From Branchiostoma belcheri (Eukaryota; Chordata; Leptocardii; Amphioxiformes; Branchiostomatidae): a stretch of DNA of 64,000 nt. The DNA lies in contig NW_017804365.1 of the NCBI RefSeq assembly GCF_001625305.1, positions 642,414-706,413 of the forward strand, in the 5' to 3' direction. The notes beneath the pieces were generated by a model, which was not told the origin of the DNA, did not search any database, and worked only from the letters and a program-made list of their open reading frames with translations. Below are positions 42,400 through 52,800 of this stretch, in pieces (the stretch's first letter is position 1; every line of letters begins with the position of its first letter). The position numbers were made by a program, and so were the translations under genes.

Positions 42400-42774
42400 A
42401 CTACTAGCCTGGGTAAAATCCTGGTTATAGTGAGTGAAGAGACTCTTTTTACACAACCAAGTCTTTTATTCAGCCGACGTTTTAGTGACCGTCTGTCACC
42501 TTCCTCAGGGCAATTCTGACCGGTTCAAAACGCATTGCAGCACAGCAGTCAGAATTGGCAGATGGTCATCGAAATGCCAGCTGAATAAAAGACTTGGTTG
42601 TGTAAAAAAAGAGTCTCTTCACTCAGTGTCTTACCAACCTGATGAACCTATTGAGCTATTCACGCATCCTGGTTATAGTTTACGTCCGCTCCCACAGTCA
42701 CTCCCACTATCAGTTGGTCGGTAGTGACTGTGGGAGCGGACAAAAACTAACCAGGATGGTACCCAGGCTAGTAG
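42400..42774. mobile_element. Palindromic element ACTACTAGCCTGGGT, interrupted by another element
   Basis: Outer ends ACTACTAGCCTGGGT and ACCCAGGCTAGTAGT are perfect; inside, TCCGCTCCCACAGTCACT and AGTGACTGTGGGAGCGGA continue the palindrome. The left arm is split by the retroposed segment 42432-42665. Confidence 0.8.
42432..42665. mobile_element. Retroposed segment with 14-bp target duplication and hammerhead-like motif
   Basis: Flanked by ATCCTGGTTATAGT at 42418-42431 and 42666-42679. The insert folds back on itself (GAGTGAAGAGACTC... / ...GAGTCTCTTCACTC, CAACCAAGTCTTTTATTCAG and its inverse). On the minus strand 42508-42476 reads CTGAGGA, a GGTGAC/GTCACT stem, then AAAACGTC. Confidence 0.75.
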
Positions 42775-43457
42775 TCTACTAGAAAATGCTCATTTGGGCA
42801 GTTTGAATTTCATTCCATTATTGCTGTTAGATCATGGTTGTTGTACAAATTAGGGTTGAAAACATCTACAGACAACAGCAGCTCTGAGAAATTCCAACAT
42901 AAAGAGAAGGATCCATGAGAAGGGTCAATGTAACAAACTTTGTAATTTAAAACACACAGGGCACAGCCCACAGTGTTATCATAGACATGACAGCTAGACT
43001 TGAAAACAAAATATTTTCCCTTTACTATCAACTTTTTGAAAACAAAATATTTTCCCCTTTGGCTTATAAACTACCAAGAGCAAATCAAATGTATGTGAAT
43101 ATTGTAGTAACATTACTGCTGTGGTAACATTGCTAAAAGAAATGAATCTGAGATATCTGACCTCGGAGAAGTATTTTAGGTTTTTGTGAGCTTCAAGATC
43201 ACCCCAATTCCTGTGTCTGACCTTTTGACCTTAGCTACCATTCTGCCTGTCAATCTTCCCCCCCCCCACACACACACAAACGTGCTGTCAACCTACTCTG
43301 TCTGGACATACAGACACACAAACCCACAGCTTCATCCAGCCCAAATCAATACTTCCGCTCCTGAAAGTACTGTAAATCATAATTTCTTCACAGTACTTTT
43401 ATATTTGCGCTTTTTGTGGTCACTTGTGACTTCTGTGCTGCAAATTTATCATTAATA

Positions 43458-43824
43458 GGCCACACCAATTTAATTGGTTGGTTCTCGGATTCGCCTCTTA
43501 ATTTTGTCTGATTTGCAAAAAAAAACATTCTGGTTCTGAATCAACTAAAAAATGCTCATATTTAGCCCCCAACAGTTAAGGAAAGTCCTTTTCTTCCTAC
43601 TTGTTACAGTTTTTTCATCTATCAATGCAGTGATTTGATTAAAAGTTCACAATTCATTGTTTAAATATTAACCCAGCCTTTTGTGTTGACTTCATGGCTC
43701 CTATCGTACCATTTGGAGCTATAATAGGATGCCTAGACCTGTTTTATTTTTTTATTTTCCCCCCCTGTCGCTTCATATTTTTTCTGAAAAAAATCCTAGA
43801 ACCAACAAATTATATTGGTGTGGC
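43458..43824. mobile_element. MITE, GGCCACACCAATTTAATTGG family (long copy)
   Basis: Left end GGCCACACCAATTTAATTGG, then TTGGTTCTCGGATT; right end AATCCTAGAACCAACAAATT, then ATATTGGTGTGGC. The short copy is at 16670-16814. It covers the presumed 3'UTR of CFAP36 up to 48 bp from its stop codon. Confidence 0.75.
43751..43756 (-). terminator. Poly(A) signal AATAAA for CFAP36, inside a MITE
   Basis: Minus-strand AATAAA 116 nt after the CFAP36 stop codon (43872). No AATAAA occurs between the stop and the MITE edge at 43824, so the signal appears to come from the element. Confidence 0.55.
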
Positions 43825-43871
43825 ATAAGCATGGTGAAAGTGAAAGCAAGACGGGGTGAAAGTGTTGACGT

Positions 43872-46800
43872 CTACTTCTTCCCGATGACCTCCTGTTTCA
43901 GCCTCTCGGCCAGAGTCAGCCTCATCTGGAGTTTCTTGCTGTCCTCTGTGCTGGGTGTCGGCTGGACTGACTCCATCTTTCCTGCAGCTACCTGCTCTGC
44001 CACCTGGAGGGGCAATACCACACCTCCAGATTATGCACATGTCAAACACCCACCTGGAACAGAAAATTATCACCACTACCCCCCTCCCCCACTACAAGAA
44101 CAAGGGCTGTCTGAAGTGCTGAAAACAATGTTGTTGTGGAAATGACATCCAGTGACTTGTTTTGAGGAAACAATTATAGATTTTGAACAAACATGATTTA
44201 AAAGTAGCACCATGTTTTCAGGGCTTGAAACACCACCTGTATAATTATGCAGGTTAGTGCAGGTAAAATTGGAGCTGTGCAGGTATTTCTGATGTCTACC
44301 TGCACCTAACCTGCACTGGTCCATCTACTGGGTATATGCAGGTTAGTGCAGGTAAAATTGGAGCTGTGCAGGTATTTCTGATGTCTACCTGCACCTAACC
44401 TGCACTGGTCCATCTACTGGGTATATGCAGGTTAGTGCAGGTAAAATTGGAGCTGTGCAGGTATTTCTGATGTCTACCTGCACCTGACCTGCACTGATCC
44501 ATGTACTGGGTTTATATATATATGCATGTAGGTGTGTGCAGATTTTCGTTTGCTGCATTGACTGAGTGGTGCAGGTAAAACTTGTCTGGTGCAGGTAATG
44601 TTACCGAGTGCAGGCATGCAGAAAAATGCATTTCAAGCCCTGGCTCACCTTGGATGACTTGGGCCTGTTGTTAGTCTGGTTGTACTGCTGCAGCTGTTTC
44701 TCTCTCTCCTTTTTCTTCATGGCCATGAGTTTGTCCCTCTGCTGCCGCAGGTGTTCCTGTCTCCTCTTCAGCTCATCATCACCTGGCCCTGCAGCCTGGG
44801 GGAGGGGGGAGGGGGGCGAGGTCATATCCAAGGTCAAACAGAGAACACAGAAGGACTGGGAGTAGGGGTGGGTATGGGCTCAGTTTGATCAGGTTCAAGT
44901 CCAGATCCAGACTATAGTTACAGAAGTGCTATATCATATTTTGGACAGCACAACAAATTATGTTTGCCTGATAAGTTATTTCAGTGCACAAGCATTTTTC
45001 ATGGCCAGATTACAAATGTACTTGTAGAAATGTCTATAAATTAAAAAAAGTACAATACATGTATATTAAATTTTTTTTTTTGGGTGCCAAAGAAAGAATC
45101 CGTTCATGACAGGTTTTTGACATTCAGTTTTTTTTTACTCTTTTCTTTGATGTTATTCTGAGTCGGACCAGGTATAGCTGAACCAGTATACCCACCCCTA
45201 ACTTGGAATGTTCTAGAAGTGGTGAAGACATGAAAATGAAAGGTGCTGTACATGTACACAGAGTGCCAACTGTAACAAACTGGAGCGGGGCTGCTCGTGA
45301 GACATTCTAGTCTACAACAAATTACTTTCTAGAAGCACGCCAGCAGAACGTACTGCGCCTGTGTGAAACCACAGTTTGGTCAACATTGCATCAGAATTTT
45401 GTCCTTCTATAACTTTCAATAACAATCTTTTGTGGCACATTACATTTGAAAACTACAGACAGAATATTCTAATATATATAGTAAAATTTAATATGAGAAT
45501 ACGACCTCAAACGATACATTCTGCCAAAGTGCTACACACATTTCATTCCAGATTTTGCCTAGGCACAGTACATTCTGCTGATGTGCTCTTTCAAGCTAAA
45601 GTCTGCTGTGTAGACAAAAGGTGAAGTGGTGGTTGGGTAGGAATTACCTGAGTGTACTTTACCATGAAAACTGTGGTTTGCAGTGGGTTTAAAATGCCTG
45701 GGTTCAGTTTGTAATAAAATTAGCTGTTCTCCCCTAAAACCTTAGCATGGCATCATACTACAGTCTACAAGTCAATGGCAGGTTCTGTCAATAGATGTTA
45801 ATAAAAGCACACCAAAAGAATTCATAAGCCATTTATGTTTTCTGTGTAGTTAGTAAGGATTTTTGGGACGCTACTCTATGTTGGGTAAAATCTATGTTAT
45901 TATTGTACAAATGTTACTATTTTGTGTACACCATTGCTAAATGCCCTCTTGGTAATCCTAAGCATCTTAAGTAGCATTTGTCTCTGCTCAGACTTTGCAA
46001 ACCAAGCACAGTGTCGATACAAACATGTGCTGTACAGCAAAAGAAAGTGCATGAGAGGTTTTATTATTCGCTGAAATTTGTCGAATTGTGTATTGACCAT
46101 AAACTGTAGCTACGTAGATGCGATCACAAACTCCTTACTTAAATCTGTATCAAGTTAACATTCTACTTGTTCTTTACAAAATTTTCATAAAACTAAAAAA
46201 AAATTGTTTTAAGAAATTTCTAGCAAATTTCTCTAAAAAATTCCTAAAAATTTTTTTTAATTTCTTAAAAAAATTTCCTTAAGAAAATAAACCTGAAAAC
46301 AACTCTTGTCAACACAGGTCTTAATATGAATTTTTTGCTTTAAAAATTTCTAGAAAATTTCTCTTAAAAATTTCTTTAAAAATTCTCTAAAGAATTTCTA
46401 AAAAGATTTTCTTTCTTTTCTCTTAGAAAATATTACATGCATCCCTATGCACCAACTTTCTCCACACTGTGCTCAGCTCCCATAGTGTGACCAGAGCCCA
46501 AGTCTTACTACCCTGGATGCCAAACTCGTTTCGGGCCGCTAGCAATTTCCTTCTTCAGCTAAGAGCCCTTCACCCGCGGGTCTAAATTACCGCTACGGGG
46601 AGACCAGCCCGGGGGAAGTTTGGCTGGCCCTTTCAGTTCTAGGGCCGGACAGACTCCCCTCGGGCTCAACTCCTCCGTAGCGGTAATTTAGATAGGTGGG
46701 GGAAGGGCTCTCGGCTGCCGGAGGAAAACGGCTAACGGCCCGATACTAGTTTGGCAACCAGGGTAAAGTCTTACTGCAGATCCAGTTGAGTCACTGGTAT

Positions 46801-49800
46801 GCTCTGCCTCTGCCTGCGCTCCCTTTAGCCAAGCGGCAGCTGCCTCTGAACTACTCAGCTCTCTCTGGGGAGGTCCAGGGGGAGGGGCGGAGGGTTTGAG
46901 AGACTGTGTGGGGGGTGGGGACTGTGGTTTCTGGGGACGGACGGGTGCTACTCGTGCTGTAGGGAGATCCTAGTTGTAAACAGAAAGACGAGCTCTGTGA
47001 CACAAACAGTAAGACCTGAGGAAAAAATGGTGTGTTTCCGTTGACAGTCCCCCAAAAGATAGGGTCTGTAGGTAGATATTCCCTTTTTTCCCCTTTTTAG
47101 AAAAATTTGGTTGAAGTACCGGTAGCCATGTGTAGGATGCTCTAGTTAGGGCTTTGCCTTAAGTGTTGTATTGAGATTAAAAAAAAAAAATTTAATTTTA
47201 CATAAAAATTTAATACAGTTTATAACAATGTAAAGTGAAATGCATCCAGACCAGGGCTGCTTGTAAGGAAGAGAAAAAATATATTACCTGATCTACTCAA
47301 TAAAAATTTAAAAAAAATAGCTATGAAAATGAGTAAAATGAGTAAGAATGGGTTTGAAATCTAGATACATGTATCAGGATGAAAATTAAATGGAAAAAGG
47401 CTATGGTCTGGTTGGTTGCAAGGGTCATTCAGGATCATACCGGAAACACAACATTTTTTCCTAGGCCTAAAGAGTTGTTGTGCAGTAGTAGATAGATGAC
47501 ACATATAGAATCACATATAATCCAAACCAGTTTACATGTATGCTAAGCCTTTCCAGGCTTGCACACTGACAAGGCAGTACACAGCACTTGTACAGACAAT
47601 GTGATATGATTCAGTTGAAACAATACTCCCAAGCCAGCAACATTATGACTCTTTTGACAAACATCACAAGATTCAGATGCTACCTTATAATACCACCCAT
47701 ATACTCGAGGACTTACGGATAATGAGGACTGTTTTGCAGGAGTGCTGACTTTGGCCGCTTCTTTTTTGGGTGCGGAGGCTGGTGCTACAACTGCAGCAGG
47801 CTTTCCCTGAGGTGCAGCTTTCTCTTCTTCACCATCGACTTTGGGCATACATTCCAGAGACAACTTCATAGCCTGGGGAAGAAAAAGCACACAATTTAAC
47901 ATTTCTCCTCATCACTACGTATAGATGTTCAAGGTTATAGACATCCAAGCAATGTTCACACTGTCAGGAAAACTTGGATGCTATCTGAAACGTCTGACCG
48001 TTTCGAAAATCATATCCAGTAGCCCGAGTAACTGCTTTTTGGCGTATCTTATTACCTGGATGTCTAACCCTCACCAACGTGTCAGGAAAACTGTTACTCA
48101 ATCAGCTGGATAGATTTTGAAAATTGTCAGACATTTAAAGTAGCATTCACTACTTTTCGCCACTGATGACCTGTGTGCAGTATGTAGGGAATTCAGGGCA
48201 GTCTGAAAGGATGGATAATTAAATAGGACAGTCTTACAGCTGCCATGGTATTCTTTTACCTTTTTGGAGGGTCATGAGAACATAATAGTAAGTACATGTA
48301 CTTGAAGACATAAATCATAAAATTCATAACTTTTCAGCTTCCCCTATCATCCATAATTATCATCTCATTGGATGCTGGAATTACCATTCAGACAACTTCT
48401 TTTATGAATGTTTTAAATATGAGGTGACCAGCCCCTCAAATTGTGTCCTGCAACTTGCTACATAATGTAACCCAACACCACAAGGTGTCTGCTACAGCAC
48501 CAGTTACCATGGTGACAGCTGCCTGGTCCAGGTCATTGACCTTTATTGTTTCAAGAAGAAGGAAAAACAGCAAAAACAATATGTTTTCAATTTGCAAAGG
48601 TAAACATAAAAATGGAAAGCTCAGATTTTCTGAAGTACAATGTATGTTTTGTACCTACTTGTTCTAACATTTCCCTCTCCTTTTTGAGAAGTTCCTCCAT
48701 GCGAGCCAGCTCATCTTTAGACTCCTGCATGACTCTCTCTATGTCTGAAGTAGGCTTGGATTTCTTGCCCTTCTGTTGGGCCTCATACTCTTCCTTGGAT
48801 TTCCTGAGGAAAAAGGCAGAAGTAAAGAAACTGTTCAAACTAAATATCATGGTTTTCTGCATGTCCACAGGTACACTTAAGATATCATTAGAAATTACCA
48901 CTCAGCAAGAGACTTAAAGTTGTCCACAAAAGTAACACATTGTGAATGCTTTGTTCCTAATTTTATCAGAGACCAATAAGCATGAGGTTCATGATTCAAA
49001 CTGTAGGTGTGATACATTGTGGAAAATAATTCAAAGTTGATTTAAAAAACAAACACATTTTGGAGATGATATCAAGAATGATGTAGACAAGAACTGTTTA
49101 CAAGTTAGGCGCCTTCACTTTTAACCTTGTGAACGTGAAGCACAGACTGTGAACCGGCTTATCGACGTCTTTTTCTTCTGACCTACTATATTTGCTTTTT
49201 GATACGCAAAGAAACAAGTGTTACCAACCTGAGCACCTCTTGCAGTATTGCCTCTTCATCATCTTCCTCAGGACCCCCCGCGGCTTCTCTAACCTTGGGG
49301 TGTTCGTCTGGAGCCAGCCCGTTCTGGCTTTTCAACATGTGTAGAGCCTGAAGCTCCAGCTCAACCTGAGAACAGGGCACAAACATTTTCAGTGCATCAG
49401 CTCCAAACAACATTCACAACCCTTGACTGGTCAGATATACAAACTAGAAGGTAACATCTGCAAAGCAAAATTTATTATCTTCACCTTCACATGGTCTAGC
49501 CAAAAAAAGAAACTACTGCTCTGCTTATTCTTACTCAAACACATTCATATCACATGTATATGGTGACACAAGTCCAACTCTGTCCTGCAACTTGCTACAT
49601 AATGTAACCCGACACCATGGGGTGTCTGCCACAGCATCAGTTACCATGGTGACAGACGTCTGGCTCAGGTCATTGACCTTATGTGTTTGGAGAAGAAGAA
49701 GAAGTAACTGAGCAAAAAACCTGTGAGTTTTCCTTCTTTGACACAATCATTAAGAATGATGCATCAATCATATCTTTCCCAGTTGGGCTAAATTACACGT

Positions 49801-52800
49801 AAGAACTAATAATAAAATTATATGATATGATAGCAGGAAAAAAAACATATGATGGGATAGACTCACCCTTGTCTGGACCATCATAGCTTTGAAGGTCAGA
49901 AAGTTGTCAGCTGCCCAAAGCTGTTGAAACAGACCCTGGGGGAACACCAGACATGTTAGCTATTAATAGCAAGTTGTAAAATTAATTTTTGCAATGGTTT
50001 TATTTTGCAATAGATGGAAAAAAGAGATTTCGAAACATTTCAGTCACTGCATATCAGTAGACTAGTAATACTGAATGTACATACTCGCAGTGTCTTGAAA
50101 AGCTAAAACAAACATACTTGAAATTTTAATCATCTTTAATCATGAAATTTATCATCGTTACAAAGTACAAATGTATAAAGATTAAAAATTAATCATTTAA
50201 TGTCACACCACTCAGGTGAGCTAAGACGTTTTTCCTTACTTGATCTTCAAGAAGTTAAAATCCGATTCCAGAAACGTTAAGATGAAAGGCTCTAGAGCAA
50301 TGGAAGGAAATGCTCAATGCCACAATGGAGCCCTTAATAGCACAAAGTACCCCACTTGGTGCACAAAGAGAATGTAGCAGGCTTTGGTTCCCATGCACAG
50401 TAATCCACTGAGTAAAGACACTCTTTTGGCAAACTCTGGTTTTCTTCCCAGACCACAGACCACTAGTAAGCCTGCCCTTTGCAGCTGGTATTTCCACTGC
50501 AAACTGAAGTCAACATCTGGGCCAAAGCAAGTCAATATTATGGATGACATACCCCCGGTAAGATTAATGTGAATGGATGATTTTGCTGATTTTGAAAAGA
50601 AAGTTCTGCCCCTCTGACGATGCCTTGAGTGTTTATAAATTAAAGCGACGACACTACAACAGTGTAAGTTGGCCTTGAATATTTGAGGTTATAGAAGTAA
50701 CACTAGTTAACCATATATAAAAAACTTAATACCACAACGAGTATATTGTACGGATACCCCACAGACACCAAATTAATCTACTGGCCGGGGGGTAATGCGA
50801 GAGCATAACAAAACTACATGACTTGATTGTACATACAATTGCATGGGGTAAAAACAAGAGGCTTATTATGATGAATTTTTTTAATAGAGGCCATAAACGT
50901 TTATGGTCTCTATTATTCAATGTTGAACGTTTATGGCCTCTACTTAGAACATTTAAACCTCTTGTTTTTTTCTCCATCTAGTTATTTTTTTTACGCTCTC
51001 ACATTAGATTTGGAGTCTGGAGGGATCCATAGAATTTAAATGTTGGTATCTTTTCTTTATTCCTGCAATCGACAATATAAGTTCAGAGAGTGACTCTAGT
51101 ACATGTATCACTATAGTAACCTACATGCTATCACTACATGTCAAATTAATTCAACACTTACTAAATTCTATAACTGCACTCAAGGCTAAGTCACACATAC
51201 CAAAAATTATGAAAATAGGTTGTTCCTCTCTGGACTTATCTGCTTCAAAAGATTTCGCCAGAAACTCCCCTGCAGTTCCAGAACAAGCTGCTAGGGGGAC
51301 AAAACCCTTTCATGGTATTTTCTTCTTAATAATATGTGGACCATCGCTTGAGGGAAACTACTTTTTTTTTCGCAAAAATCACTTTGTATGTGGATGTCAT
51401 CCATGAAAATGACTTGCTATGGCCTAAGCGCCAATACTAACCAATGGATAAGTGCCGGCCTGTGCAGACAGGAGTTCTTTCTTGCAGCCTTCTGTAAACT
51501 GGTCCTCTGTGATACCCAGATCTTCCATGAAACTTCCCAGTAAGGCTTCCACCTGTGTCAGACAACGAAGTTCAACAGTCAGTCAACATGTCTCTCTTGG
51601 ATTGTTTACAAAACATTAGCATTACTATATAGGGCTCAAAAACCACCATGTATTTGCAGGTTAGTGGAGGTAAAATTAGAGCTCTGCAGATATTTGAAGA
51701 CTCAGCAATACTGGTATGAATATTATCAGGCTTTCTAAAACGTTAATGTAATGAATACTATTAAATGCATTTACTTTGAAATTCACATGCTTTTATTTTG
51801 TGATATGAGGGAAAAGGTGGGTTTTTGGGCAGTGTTTGACATTCCCAGTTGAAACAATTTTGTAGTACAATAGAAATACAAGACACATGTTTGCAGTGTG
51901 ACGATTTCGCGTTAAGAGGACACCACAAAACTGTGAAAATAAAACCACCTCAAACATTTCATGTTTTGCAGTTTTCAAACTTGTAAGTTACTTAAAATTT
52001 TGTTTTCAGTTTTTGGTAAATATTACCTACCATGCCCTTGTACTGGTTGTGAGCCTCCGTGTATTCCAACTTGTTTTCCTCATCATTGTCAAAAACTGCA
52101 TAAGAAAAGGATTGTCAGTCACATCTTCACACATCCTAAAAAGAATCTCTGGAACTTAAAAGCACCGATGTCTCTCAATGATGACAGACATTGATTTGGA
52201 TTGAAACAAGCTGATTTGATAGCTTATAATTTAGATACTTCTATCACCTTTAAAAGTAGTTAAGAACATTAACTGAAAGGGGTAGTAAGTGAAATTAATT
52301 CTAATTTAAACTTTCAAAAGAGAAATATGGCCATGGGCTACAAATTATGATTGAATGTCTAGTACTTAAGTCTCACTAAATTATAAGAAGAAGTTCTGTG
52401 GGTTTGCTCAGAAAGATGCATATACATGTGCATGTAGTTTGTATCGAAACAATACCTTTAAAGTTCTATAAAGTATAATAGAAAAACATCTGCCAGTATA
52501 AAGTGAATATATCAGGTGAACATAATGAATAGAACCACCTGTCCCAGTCCCAGTGTCATGTCTGGAAAGACAATTATCTGTCATTGCTACGGTCATGTTA
52601 TAAATTTTTGATGCGGTTATTATCGGTTAAAATTGCCCAGTTGTACATAGGACATCTGTGTAATACAGGATCAAGAAAACTGACTCCCAGTCTAACCACA
52701 ACAATGGTGGTAGGTGGACTAAAGGTTCTGGGTTCCAATCCCTAGCAGACCACATTGTTGCTCCTATTTCCTGAAGTTCGCGGTAAAGAAGTGACCCCGA

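Noticed and set aside
42434-42724. 96-residue plus-strand ORF
   Set aside because: Crosses the border between the retroposed insert and its host palindrome; cannot be a conserved gene.
52680-52770. tRNA-like GGTTCCAATCC box
   Set aside because: Resembles a B box, but there is no matching A box and no cloverleaf could be drawn.
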